From contig NZ_PDJD01000001.1 of the NCBI RefSeq assembly GCF_002563925.1, positions 3,168,973 through 3,232,972 of the forward strand: a stretch of DNA of 64,000 nucleotides, read 5' to 3'. Shown piece by piece: positions 32,729 through 41,343 of the stretch (position 1 is its first letter; each line of letters starts with the position of its first letter). The translations under genes and the position numbers were made by a program. A model generated the notes under the pieces. It searched no databases. It worked only from the letters and a program-made list of their open reading frames with translations, and had not been told where the DNA came from. The DNA comes from Serinibacter salmoneus. GTDB lineage: Bacteria > Actinomycetota > Actinomycetes > Actinomycetales > Beutenbergiaceae.

Positions 32729-33589
32729 ATGCCCCACCCCGTGACGCAGACCCGCACCAGGCTCGGGCACGCCCTGTTCACGAAGGTGGCGGGCGATCAG
32801 GGCCTGGACTCCCGCGCCAGGATCCACCTGACCCCCGGCCCGCGGTGGTTCGAGGCCGACAGCCCGATCCAGCGGGTGCACGGGGACTCCTCGATGTTCA
32901 TCGGGGGGTTGCGTGCCCTGCTGCTGCAGTCCCTGCACCCGTTGGCGATGGCCGGTGTGGCGGGGCACTCCGGGTACCGCGGTGACCCGTGGGGGCGCCT
33001 GGCCCGCACCGCCACGTTCCTGGCCACGACCACGTTCGGTCCCGCCGAGCAGGCGCAGGAGACGATCGATGCGATCCGCGCCGTCCACGAACGGGTGCGC
33101 GGCAAGGCGCCGGACGGGCGGCCCTACCGGGCGAGCGACCCGCACCTGCTCGCGTGGGTGCATGCCGCCGAGATCGACTCCTTCCTGCGCGCCCACCAGC
33201 GCTACGGTCGCCGCGCGCTCACGCCGGCCGAGGCCGACGCCTACGTGGCACAGGCCTCCCGGGTCGCCACCGCGCTCGGCGTGCTGGAGCCACCGCGCAC
33301 GACGGCGCAGCTCGCCGCCGTACTGGATTCCTACCGCGGGGAGATGGCCGCCTCCGAGGCCGCCCTGGATGCCGCGGCGTTCCTGTTGCACGAGCCGCCG
33401 CTGGACCCCGGCTCCCGGCAGGGATACCGGCTGGTGGCCGCGGGCGCCGTCGCGTTGCTGCCGCGCTGGGCGCAGCAGGAACTGCGGATCGGCGGCCCGG
33501 TCACCCGCACCCTGGGCCCGGCGGCGGGCTGGGCCGCGACGCGGACGATCCGCTGGGCGCTGGCGGCCGTGGACACGGCCGGCCCCTGA
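32729..33589 (+). CDS. MpaB/DUF2236 family oxygenase-like protein
   Basis: ATG at 32729 gives 286 residues. The family core is visible as GGLRALLLQSLHPLAMAGVA followed by GHSGYRGDPWGRLARTATFL. These proteins are all-helical and relate to MpaB and rubber oxygenase Lcp, which bind a b-type heme through a conserved histidine. The substrate is unknown. The gene is alone, after a terminator and before a 22-bp repeat array. Confidence 0.82.
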   Translation: MPHPVTQTRTRLGHALFTKVAGDQGLDSRARIHLTPGPRWFEADSPIQRVHGDSSMFIGGLRALLLQSLHPLAMAGVAGHSGYRGDPWGRLARTATFLATTTFGPAEQAQETIDAIRAVHERVRGKAPDGRPYRASDPHLLAWVHAAEIDSFLRAHQRYGRRALTPAEADAYVAQASRVATALGVLEPPRTTAQLAAVLDSYRGEMAASEAALDAAAFLLHEPPLDPGSRQGYRLVAAGAVALLPRWAQQELRIGGPVTRTLGPAAGWAATRTIRWALAAVDTAGP

Positions 33590-33593
33590 CCCT

Positions 33594-33659
33594 CCGCGAG
33601 GTGGTTCTGCAGGTACCGCGAGGTGGTTCTGCAGGTACCGCGAGGTGGTTCTGCAGGTA
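33594..33659 (+). repeat. 22-bp tandem array (three perfect copies)
   Basis: Three identical 22-bp units start at 33594, 33616 and 33638 with core accgcgaggtggttctgcag. They lie between the MpaB gene and the DUF4037 gene. The ACCGCGAGG core and the 22-bp period are shared with the array at 10673-10760 read on the other strand. Confidence 0.9.
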
Positions 33660-33747
33660 TGGCGCGCCAGCCCCGTGCCGTGACCTTCGGCCCGCGCGCC
33701 GCCGTCACCCGGGTGCCAGGCTGGTCGGACAGGGGAAGGAGCGCATC

Positions 33748-35751
33748 ATCGCCACCGAGAGCACCAACACATCCGCCAGCAGCACACCCACCACCGCACC
33801 CTTCGACACCGCACCCTTCGACACCGCACCCTTCGACACCGCGGCGTTCCTCGCCGGCCTCGATGAGATCTTCGCCGCCCACGAGGGCACCACCCGCGCT
33901 GAGCCCTACCTGCAGGCCGCCCTCACCCGTGCCGAGCAGTCCCGCGATGCCGCCGCCCGGCTCACCGTGCTCAACGAGATGGTCGGGTTCTACCGCTCCA
34001 CCGGCACCCACGACCAGGCCTGCGGTCGCGCCGAGGAGGCACTCACGATCGCCGCGGCCCTGGCCCCCGGGAGTGACGCGCACGCCGCCACCCTGACCAA
34101 CGCCGCGACCGCCCTGAGCGCCGCGGGCCGCTACAGCGAGGCCGTGGAGCGCTACACCCAGGCCCTGGAGGTCGCCGAGCGCGCCTACGGCGCGGGTGAT
34201 CGCCGCCTCGCGGCGCTGCACAACAACCTCTCGATCCTGCGCAGCGAGACCGGTGACCCGGCCGGTGCCATCGGCGAACTCGAGGCGGCCCTGGCGATCC
34301 TGGAGGGTGGCGGCACGAGCGGGAGCGACGCCGTCGACTCCGATGCCGCGCTGGATGCCGCCACCACCCACACCAACCTGGCCCTCGCGCTGTTCACCCT
34401 CGGCCGCGCCGAGGAGGCCGCCGCTCACGCCGAGGCCTCGATGGCGATCTACCGCGGCGCGCACGAACGCAATCCGCACTACGCCTCGGCGCTGGCCGGT
34501 CACGCCGAGGCGTGCTTCCGGATGGGTCGGCCCGCGGAGGCGGTGGACGCCTACCGCCGCGCCCTGGACATCATCGAGGAGTGCTACGGGCGCGCCAGCG
34601 ACGCCTACGCCGTGACGGCGGAGAACCTCGCCGAGGCGGAACGTGCGCTCACCGGCCAGGCCACCCCCGCCGCCGGCCAGGCCACACCGGCCACCTCCCC
34701 GGGCGGGCCGACGGCGCGGGGCGAGTCTGCGCCGTCGGGCACCGCTCTCCCGGCCCGAGCGGGCACCCCGGTGCGCCCCGCGCTGCAGATCGACCGGGAG
34801 TACTGGGAGCGGTTCGGGTTGCCGATGCTGCGTGAGCGCTACCCGCACCACGTGGGGCGGATCGCCGCGGGTCTGGTGGGGCACGGCAGCGAGTGCTACG
34901 GGTTCGACGACGCCCACTCCCGTGACCACGACCTGGGCCCCGGGTTCTGCCTGTGGCTCACGGCCGAGGACTACGCCGAGATCGGCGAGCGGCTGCAGGC
35001 CGACTACGAGGCGCTCCCGACCACGTTCGGGGGTCTCGGTCCTCGGCTGGAGTCGGGGCGCGCGGTCGGCGAGCAGCGTCGCCTCGGGGTGTTCGAGATC
35101 GGGGACTTCTACGAACGGATCACCGGCTATCGCCGCGCTCCCGAGACGGTGCACGAATGGCTGATGCTCGAGGAACCCACCCTCGCCGCCGTCACCAACG
35201 GCGCCGTGTTCGGCGACCCACTCGGGGAGTTCCGCGGGGTGCGTGACTCCTTCCGGTTGATGCCCGACGACGTGCGCCTGGCGCTGATGGCGCGTCGCCT
35301 GGGGATGATGGCGCAGGCGGGGCAGGTGAAGGCGCCCCGGATGCTCGAGCGCGGTCAGGGGGAGGCGGCCTGGCTGGCGTTGGGGGAGTTCGTGCGGGCG
35401 AGCGCGTCGCTGGTGTACCTCGTGAACAAGCCGGCACGGGTGGGGTACCTGCCCTACTACGCCTGGCAGTTCCCGGCGCTGCGGCGGCTCTCGGGGCGAC
35501 TGGGGGCGAAGCTGCCGGAGGTGGTGGAGGACCTGGCGGCGATCGTGGCGCTCGCCTCCGCGGCGTGCAACGGCGCCGACGCGGCCGCCTGGGCCGAGGT
35601 GACGCAGCGCATCGAGCGGGTGTGCGCCGCGGTGGCGCGGGTGCTCTCCCGCAGTGGCCTGAGCGACACCGCCGATCCGTTCCTGGAGACCCAGCGCGCG
35701 CAGGTCGCCGCCCGGATCGCCGACCCGTGGCTGCGGGGGGTGAGCGCATGA
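33748..35751 (+). CDS. TPR and DUF4037 nucleotidyltransferase-like protein
   Basis: There is no ATG, GTG or TTG at the expected start. An aaggag ribosome binding site at 33736-33741 points to ATC at 33748 (667 aa); CTG at 33721 is the alternative. After three APFDT repeats (15-bp DNA repeat) come tetratricopeptide repeats over roughly residues 30-290 (SEAVERYTQALEVAERAYG and similar). The C-terminal half is DUF4037, with a nucleotidyltransferase-like GSECYGFDDAHSRDHDLG holding the metal-binding Asp pair. It is coupled to the DUF4125 gene by ATGA. The function of the pair is unknown. Confidence 0.8.
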   Translation: MATESTNTSASSTPTTAPFDTAPFDTAPFDTAAFLAGLDEIFAAHEGTTRAEPYLQAALTRAEQSRDAAARLTVLNEMVGFYRSTGTHDQACGRAEEALTIAAALAPGSDAHAATLTNAATALSAAGRYSEAVERYTQALEVAERAYGAGDRRLAALHNNLSILRSETGDPAGAIGELEAALAILEGGGTSGSDAVDSDAALDAATTHTNLALALFTLGRAEEAAAHAEASMAIYRGAHERNPHYASALAGHAEACFRMGRPAEAVDAYRRALDIIEECYGRASDAYAVTAENLAEAERALTGQATPAAGQATPATSPGGPTARGESAPSGTALPARAGTPVRPALQIDREYWERFGLPMLRERYPHHVGRIAAGLVGHGSECYGFDDAHSRDHDLGPGFCLWLTAEDYAEIGERLQADYEALPTTFGGLGPRLESGRAVGEQRRLGVFEIGDFYERITGYRRAPETVHEWLMLEEPTLAAVTNGAVFGDPLGEFRGVRDSFRLMPDDVRLALMARRLGMMAQAGQVKAPRMLERGQGEAAWLALGEFVRASASLVYLVNKPARVGYLPYYAWQFPALRRLSGRLGAKLPEVVEDLAAIVALASAACNGADAAAWAEVTQRIERVCAAVARVLSRSGLSDTADPFLETQRAQVAARIADPWLRGVSA

Positions 35752-36374
35752 CGCACCCCGTGGTGGCCGCGGCCGAGGAGGTCGTGGCGCAGGAGTGGCA
35801 GCAGTTCCAGGAGGTGCAGGGCCTCGACGGCCGCGCGCAGTGCCAGGACGACTGGCCCACGTTCCACCAGATGCGGATCAGCCAGTTCCTGGCGTGGCCG
35901 CTCGCGCTGATCGAGTCCTACTCCCGCGACCTCGCGGGAGCCCGCTCGGTGGGCCGCAACCTCGTGAGCGAGAAGTACGGCCGCATGATGGCCGACACCG
36001 ATCCGATCGCCTACGCGCGCGACATCGCCCCCGTGGTGCAGGAGCTCCCCGAGCAGCGCATCGCGCAGCAGGAGGAAGTGGTGACCACCCAGGTCGCCTG
36101 GGCCGCGGACTTCATGGCGCGCTACCCGCGCCTGGGCGCCGGGATGCGGGTGCTGCGCACCGCGCAGGACACCCCGACCGAGACCTCCTTCGAGACCTAC
36201 CTGCGCGGCGAGCTCGGCAGCTACTCCGGGCGCACGTTCGCGATGTACCGCGCGATGATCGCGGGACTGCGCTCCGAGGGCGGCAACCTCACCGAGCAGA
36301 TCCTCGGCTGGACGGTGCGGCTGGCCGGTTACCCGGGTCTCGCGGAGGCGGAGGCCGCCCAGCCGCAGCACTGA
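35748..36374 (+). CDS. DUF4125 family protein
   Basis: ATG at 35748 overlaps the DUF4037 stop. The 208-residue protein is soluble and mostly helical, with FDDWPTFHQMRISQF-like CQDDWPTFHQMRISQFLAWP, YSRDLAGARSVGRNLVSEKY and RYMIAGLRSEGGN-like motifs near the end that match my memory of DUF4125. DUF4037 and DUF4125 often occur side by side, which suggests one joint activity, perhaps tRNA- or nucleotide-related, but this is inference. Confidence 0.78.
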   Translation: MTHPVVAAAEEVVAQEWQQFQEVQGLDGRAQCQDDWPTFHQMRISQFLAWPLALIESYSRDLAGARSVGRNLVSEKYGRMMADTDPIAYARDIAPVVQELPEQRIAQQEEVVTTQVAWAADFMARYPRLGAGMRVLRTAQDTPTETSFETYLRGELGSYSGRTFAMYRAMIAGLRSEGGNLTEQILGWTVRLAGYPGLAEAEAAQPQH

Positions 36375-36480
36375 GGCGCGGGCGCGCCCATCCGCCGTCC
36401 GCGCGGCGGTGTGACCGGGCTCACGCCGCCGCGCGGGGTTCCTTGGTCGTTGCTTGGAACCCGGTCCCGACGATGGCCCC

Positions 36481-37923
36481 ATGGCCACCTCACTCGCACC
36501 ACCACCGCACCCGGACGCCGCGGGGCAGCTCTCCCCGCCGCCCGTGCCGCCGGCGGACAACCGTGCGCGGACCTGGTGGAACCTGGCCGCGATCACCACG
36601 ATCTGGGTCACCAGCCTCGGGGTGGTCGCCGTCTGGGTCGCCGGCGGCGGTGTGCAGGATCTCCTGGTCGGCGGGAACCAGTCGCTGCGCACGCTGGGTC
36701 GGATCACCGGGCTGGTCTCGGCCAACCTCCTGCTCTACCAGGTGCTGCTGATGGCGCGGATCCCGCTGTTCGAGCGCGGGTTCGGCCGTGATGCGCTCCT
36801 GCGGGGCCACCGCCTGATCGGCATGTGGTCCTTCACCCTGATGATGGCGCACATCGTGCTGCTGGTGCTCGGGTACGCGCTGCCGGTCGGGATGAACCCG
36901 TTCGTGCAGCTGTGGGACATGATCTGGACCTACCCCGGCATGCTGCTGGCCACCGCCGGCACCGCGCTGATCATCCTGGTGATGATCACCTCGGCCCGCC
37001 GCGCGCGGCGCCGGTTGCGGTATGAGTCCTGGCACCTGCTGCACCTGTACGCCTACCTCGGGGTGGGCCTCGCGGTGCCGCACATGCTGTGGACCGGGGG
37101 TGACTTCCTGCTCTCTCCGGTGGCGACGGCGTACTGGTGGACCCTGTGGGCCCTCGCCTTCGCCTCGGTCCTGGTCTTCCGCGTCGCAGTACCCCTGCTG
37201 CGCTCCTGGCGGCACCGCGTCCGCGTCACCCACGTGGAACCCGACGGGGTCGGCGGGGTGCGGGTGCGGATGAAGGGGCGCCGGATGCGCGCCCTGCGGG
37301 TGCGCGCGGGCCAGTTCTTCGTGTTCCGCTTCCGTTCCGGCCCCGGCTGGACCCGGGGCCATCCCTACTCCGTGGCCAGCGCGCCGGGCGGGAACACGAT
37401 GGAGATCGCGGTGCGCCGGATCGGGGACGGAACCCATGCGCTGGCCGACATGCCCGTCGGCACCCGGGTGCTGCTGGAGGGGCCCTACGGCGGCATGACG
37501 GGTGAGCTGCGCACGGGGCGCCGGCTGCTGATGATCGGCGCGGGGGCGGGGATCACCCCGCTGATCGCGCTGCTCGGCGAGCAGCCCTACGCGCCCGGGG
37601 AGGCGGTCCTCCTGGTGCGCGATCACGACCCCGCCGCCTCCCTGGGGTTGGGGGACATCGCCCGCCTGCAGCGGGAGCGCGGACTGGTGCACGTGCCCCT
37701 CCCGGGGCCCCGGGCGCGCGGCGAGTCCGGCTGGATGCCACGCACCCACGAGGCCTGGGACGGGCCGACCCTGCTGCGCTACCTCGCACCCGGCCTGGAT
37801 CGGCCCGGGGAGTGGGACGTGTACCTGTGCGGACCCGACCCCTGGATGGCCTCCCTCACCCGGGACCTGGTGGCCGCGGGTCTGCCCCGCGAGGCCCTGC
37901 ACTCGGAGTCCTTCTCCATCTGA
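36481..37923 (+). CDS. Ferric-reductase-like membrane flavoprotein
   Basis: The 480-residue protein has a membrane domain of about six helices with histidines placed as heme ligands (LLRGHRLIGMWSFTLMMAHI, SWHLLHLYAYLGVGLAVPHM), then an FAD-binding domain (GHPYSVASAPG) and an NAD(P)-binding domain (MIGAGAGITPLIALL, DVYLCGPDPWM), ending in SESFSI. It would carry electrons from cytosolic NAD(P)H across the membrane. The downstream FMN-binding protein and ApbE make an extracytoplasmic flavin acceptor likely. Confidence 0.88.
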   Translation: MATSLAPPPHPDAAGQLSPPPVPPADNRARTWWNLAAITTIWVTSLGVVAVWVAGGGVQDLLVGGNQSLRTLGRITGLVSANLLLYQVLLMARIPLFERGFGRDALLRGHRLIGMWSFTLMMAHIVLLVLGYALPVGMNPFVQLWDMIWTYPGMLLATAGTALIILVMITSARRARRRLRYESWHLLHLYAYLGVGLAVPHMLWTGGDFLLSPVATAYWWTLWALAFASVLVFRVAVPLLRSWRHRVRVTHVEPDGVGGVRVRMKGRRMRALRVRAGQFFVFRFRSGPGWTRGHPYSVASAPGGNTMEIAVRRIGDGTHALADMPVGTRVLLEGPYGGMTGELRTGRRLLMIGAGAGITPLIALLGEQPYAPGEAVLLVRDHDPAASLGLGDIARLQRERGLVHVPLPGPRARGESGWMPRTHEAWDGPTLLRYLAPGLDRPGEWDVYLCGPDPWMASLTRDLVAAGLPREALHSESFSI

Positions 37924-37979
37924 CCGCCATCCGACTGCGACCCATCTGACCCCGACCCCCACCGGACCGGAGACGACTC

Positions 37980-38498
37980 ATGCGACGCATCCTCCTCACC
38001 GCACTCTCGACCGCCAGCGCCCTCGCGCTCCTGCTCAGCTACCGCACCTCCACCGAGGTGGTGCGCCCGGCGCCGCCCCAGGTGGCGGCGAGCGCCGCCG
38101 GCCAGACCGAGTCCGAGGTCTCCGCGGGATCGGCGACCTCGCCGTCCCAGGAGACGGGCGAGGCCGCTGACGGCGATACCTCCGACAGCGACGCCGACAC
38201 CGACACGTCCGACACGAGCGAGGCGATCACCTACACGGGGGATCCGATCCCGGTGGCGTTCGGCACCCTTCAGGTCGAGATCACCGTGGTCGACGGCGCC
38301 ATCACCCGGGCGACGGCGATCGACTACCCCTACACCGACCCGCGGGACATCCAACTAAACGGGGAGGCGATCCCGATCCTGGAGGCGGCCACCCTGGAGG
38401 CGCAGAGCGCCGACATCGATCTGGTGACGGGTGCGACCTTCACCTCCCAGGGCTACATCGACTCCCTGCAGTCCGCCCTGGACGAGGCGGGCCTGTGA
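37980..38498 (+). CDS. Exported FMN-binding domain protein
   Basis: The 172-codon gene encodes an N-terminal signal/anchor (ILLTALSTASALALLLSY), a long acidic Ser/Thr/Asp linker and an FMN-binding domain with DLVTGATFTSQGY, where the threonine of TGATFT is the expected site of covalent FMN attachment. It is one-domain, outside the cell, and probably the electron acceptor of the membrane flavoprotein. Its stop overlaps apbE, the enzyme that attaches the flavin. Confidence 0.88.
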   Translation: MRRILLTALSTASALALLLSYRTSTEVVRPAPPQVAASAAGQTESEVSAGSATSPSQETGEAADGDTSDSDADTDTSDTSEAITYTGDPIPVAFGTLQVEITVVDGAITRATAIDYPYTDPRDIQLNGEAIPILEAATLEAQSADIDLVTGATFTSQGYIDSLQSALDEAGL

Positions 38499-39415
38499 AC
38501 GCCCCGACGCCGCCCCCGGCCGGCCCCTCGGCCGAGGCCGCCACCGCCACCGACACCGGGTTCGACACCGTCTCGCCCGACGCCCCGACCCCGGACCGCT
38601 GGGCCTGGCGGCACGAGGTGATGGGGACCGTGGCCAGCACGCACATCATCCCCGATCCCACCGTCCCGCGTACCCCGGGGATGGCCGATCTCCTGAGCCA
38701 CGCCGTCGAGCGCGCCATCGCGCACCTGCGGGAGATCGAGGCGGTCTTCTCCCCCTACCTCGCCGACTCCGCCGTCTCGCGCATCGCCTCGGGGCGTCTG
38801 CCCCTGCAGGACGCCGATCCGCGGGTGCAGGAGGTGGCGCGGCGCTGCCGCGAGGCGGAGGTGGCCACCGGCGGTCGGTTCAGCGCCTACTGGAGCGGAC
38901 ACTTCGATCCGACCGGGTACGTCAAGGGCTGGGCGGTCGCCGAGGCCACCCGGCGTCACCTGGCCGGCCTGGTGGACCTCCCCGGGGTGCGTGCCGTCGG
39001 TCTCAGCGCCGGGGGCGACATGCAGCTGGTGACCGATCCGGGCTCGGACTGGCGCTGGCGGATCGGCCTGGCCGACCCCCGCGGCGGGCTGCTGGGCCGG
39101 ATCGAGGTCCGTGACGGCGCAGTCGCGACCTCCGGGACCGGGGAGCGAGGCCACCACATCCGTGATCCCCGCACCGGGCGGGTGGCCGGCGGCGCGGTGA
39201 GCGCCACGGTGATTGCCGCCGACCTGGCGATCGCGGACATCTGGGCGACCAGTGCCATCGTGGCGGGCTCCGCGGGCTCCGAGGGCTCCGCGGGCTCCGC
39301 GGGCGAGGGCATCGCGTGGCTCGATGAGGCACGTCCGAGCGGTGTCCGGGAGGTGGTCGTGCTCGATGAGTGGCGGGACCTGCACCGCTGGACGCCGCCA
39401 GGCCTGGCATCCTGA
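38495..39415 (+). CDS. apbE: FAD:protein FMN transferase ApbE
   Basis: The 306-residue protein shows the ApbE pattern: HEVMGTVASTHI, FDPTGYVKGWAVAEA, GLSAGGDMQL and VATSGTGERGHHIRDPRTG. It moves FMN from FAD to a threonine in [S/T]GA[S/T]xT motifs such as that of the upstream protein. It lacks an obvious signal peptide. The end has a short GSAGSEGSAGSAG run from a DNA repeat. It overlaps the FMN-binding gene by GTGA. Confidence 0.9.
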   Translation: MNAPTPPPAGPSAEAATATDTGFDTVSPDAPTPDRWAWRHEVMGTVASTHIIPDPTVPRTPGMADLLSHAVERAIAHLREIEAVFSPYLADSAVSRIASGRLPLQDADPRVQEVARRCREAEVATGGRFSAYWSGHFDPTGYVKGWAVAEATRRHLAGLVDLPGVRAVGLSAGGDMQLVTDPGSDWRWRIGLADPRGGLLGRIEVRDGAVATSGTGERGHHIRDPRTGRVAGGAVSATVIAADLAIADIWATSAIVAGSAGSEGSAGSAGEGIAWLDEARPSGVREVVVLDEWRDLHRWTPPGLAS

Positions 39416-39419
39416 GGGC

Positions 39420-40100
39420 GTGCACACCACGGCCGAGGGGACGCTGCCGCGCCTGCTGTACGTCGAGGACGAGACCGCCACCGCTGAGATGGTGCGCGAG
39501 GTGCTCGCCGAGTCCTACCGGGTGGACCTGGCGCAGGACGGCATCCGTGCGCGCGACCTCGCCCTGCGCGAGCGCTACGACGTCATGGTGGTGGACCGCC
39601 GGCTGCCGGGCCTGTCCGGCACCGACCTGGTGGCCGCGATCCGCACGGCGCGGATCACCACCCCGATCCTGCTGCTCACCGCCCTGGGGAGCGTGGGCGA
39701 TCGCGTCGAGGGCCTGGACGGCGGGGCGAACGACTACCTGGTGAAGCCGTTCGACTTCGAGGAACTCCTGGCGCGGCTGCGAGCGCTGCGCCGCGGGTAC
39801 GAGGCGCACGGGCGGCGCCGGGAGATCGGATCGTGGCTGTTCACCCCCGCCACCGGCGCCCTGTACGCACCCACGGGCGGGCGGGTGGCACTGACCACCA
39901 CCGAGAGCGACCTGCTGGAGCTGCTCTCCTCCAGCCCCGAGCACGTCTTCACGCGCGCGGAGATCCTCACGGCGGTCTTCCCCGGCGGGGAGTCCGCCGG
40001 GACCGTGGAGTCCTACGTGCATTACGTCCGGCGCAAGTCCACCCCGGAACTCATCGAGACGGTCCGGGCCCGGGGGTATCGGATCGGGAGTCCCTCGTGA
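39420..40100 (+). CDS. OmpR-family response regulator
   Basis: GTG at 39420 starts 5 bp after apbE and gives 226 aa. The receiver domain has the acidic pocket YVEDET, the phospho-acceptor VVDRRLPG and the lysine in LVKPFDF. A winged-helix DNA-binding domain follows (ALTTTESDLLELLSSSPEHV, TRAEILTAVFPG). It is coupled to the histidine kinase by GTGA and sits at the end of the flavin operon, which it probably regulates. Confidence 0.9.
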   Translation: MHTTAEGTLPRLLYVEDETATAEMVREVLAESYRVDLAQDGIRARDLALRERYDVMVVDRRLPGLSGTDLVAAIRTARITTPILLLTALGSVGDRVEGLDGGANDYLVKPFDFEELLARLRALRRGYEAHGRRREIGSWLFTPATGALYAPTGGRVALTTTESDLLELLSSSPEHVFTRAEILTAVFPGGESAGTVESYVHYVRRKSTPELIETVRARGYRIGSPS

Positions 40101-41134
40101 CGCAGCGGAGCGCGGACGAGCGGCGGGTGCGTCGCGCGGCGCTCGAGGTGGGCGTCGCGGTCGGCCTGGCCTCCCTCGCATTGGTCGCGGTGATCGGGAT
40201 GATCGCCGTGACGTTGCTGGTCACCCGGTCCCGGGCGGAGGGTCACCCCGATCGTCGCGACGACCGCGGGCAGGTCGTCCCCTGGAGCGAACGGGTGATC
40301 GACGTCGATGCCGCCCTCCCGGCGGTGCTCGCGCTGTGCGGTGCGGCCGTCCTCGTGCTCGCCGTGGTCGCCTGGTTCGTCGCGCGGCGCGCCACCCGCC
40401 CGCTCTCCGAGGCGCTGCGGGTCCAGCGCGACTTCGTCGCCGATGCCAGCCACGAGTTGCGCACCCCGCTGACCACGCTGTCCAGCCGGATCCAGCTCGC
40501 CCAGCACCACCTGTCCCGGCAGGCCGAGGAGAGCGGTGAAACCGAGGGGCGACTCGCGGCGGATCTGGCGGCGATGCGCCGCGATGCCACCGTGATGGAC
40601 GACGTACTCACCGATCTGCTGGTCGCCGCGGAGACGGCGGGCGTCACGGCCCCCGGAGGGGTCGAGTGCGAGGTATCGGGCGCGGTCGAGGATGTGATGG
40701 CCCTGCTGGAACCGCGCGCCCGGGAGTGCGGGGTGCACCTGCGCGCCGCCGCGCCGCCAGGACTGCGGGTGGCGGCCGACCCCACCGCGCTGACCAGGGC
40801 GCTGCTCGCGCTCGGCGACAACGCGGTGCGCCACAGCCCGCCCGACGCCACGGTGACCTTCGCAGCGCAGGGCAGCGGCGCCGTCGTGCACCTTCGGGTG
40901 CAGGACCAGGGCAGCGGGATCGACGTGGCCGACCCGGAGCGGCTGTTCGAGCGCTTCGTCCGGGCGGAGGGATCCGCACGCGGCTTCGGCCTCGGGCTGG
41001 CCCTGGTGCGTGACATCGCGGCGCGGTTCGGCGGCCGGGTCCGGGTGGAGTCCACCTCCGCCTCCGGCACCGTGATGCTCCTGGAACTGCCCGCGGCCGA
41101 GCCGGGCGGCGACGGATCGCGCTCCCGGGTGTGA
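40097..41134 (+). CDS. Sensor histidine kinase
   Basis: From GTG 40097 the protein has 345 aa: a membrane helix near residues 17-38, a short extracytoplasmic loop, a second helix near 75-97, the phospho-acceptor box DASHELRTPLTTLSS, and an ATP domain with LALGDNAVRHSPP (N box) and GFGLGLALVRDI (G box). The external loop of roughly 35 residues is too small for a large ligand domain, so it may sense membrane or redox state. It pairs with the upstream regulator. Confidence 0.9.
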   Translation: MTQRSADERRVRRAALEVGVAVGLASLALVAVIGMIAVTLLVTRSRAEGHPDRRDDRGQVVPWSERVIDVDAALPAVLALCGAAVLVLAVVAWFVARRATRPLSEALRVQRDFVADASHELRTPLTTLSSRIQLAQHHLSRQAEESGETEGRLAADLAAMRRDATVMDDVLTDLLVAAETAGVTAPGGVECEVSGAVEDVMALLEPRARECGVHLRAAAPPGLRVAADPTALTRALLALGDNAVRHSPPDATVTFAAQGSGAVVHLRVQDQGSGIDVADPERLFERFVRAEGSARGFGLGLALVRDIAARFGGRVRVESTSASGTVMLLELPAAEPGGDGSRSRV

Positions 41135-41188
41135 TCCATGTCGCATCGGGGTTGCGGGAATACCCCCACGCCCCCGTACCTTGTACTG

Positions 41189-41276
41189 GGTGGCTGGCCC
41201 GGAACATGTCCCCGGGCCTCACCATTTGCCGCTACGAGCGGCCACTCGCCGCGAGGCGACAGACGGGCCAGCCACC
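41189..41276. other. Intergenic element with 12-bp outer stem, possible RNA
   Basis: The arms ggtggctggccc (41189-41200) and gggccagccacc (41265-41276) are perfectly complementary across 64 nt. A palindromic gtaccttgtac lies immediately upstream (41177-41187). The enclosed part has smaller self-complementary pieces (ctcg-ccg-cgag). It lies 68 bp before the DUF1992 start. It could be a structured leader or a small RNA; I match it to no known class. Confidence 0.45.
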
Positions 41277-41343
41277 TCCTTCTCGCTCCGCCTCCCTCGC
41301 GCAGGTCGGGGGCCACGATGCCCGACGGCGTACCCTGGCTGGG

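Noticed and set aside
33594-33659. CRISPR repeats
   Set aside because: Units are directly abutting with no spacers, and no cas genes exist in the window.
32989-33720. N-terminal extension of the DUF4037 protein through the MpaB gene
   Set aside because: The frame merely stays open antisense to composition; it overlaps a real gene and the 22-bp array.
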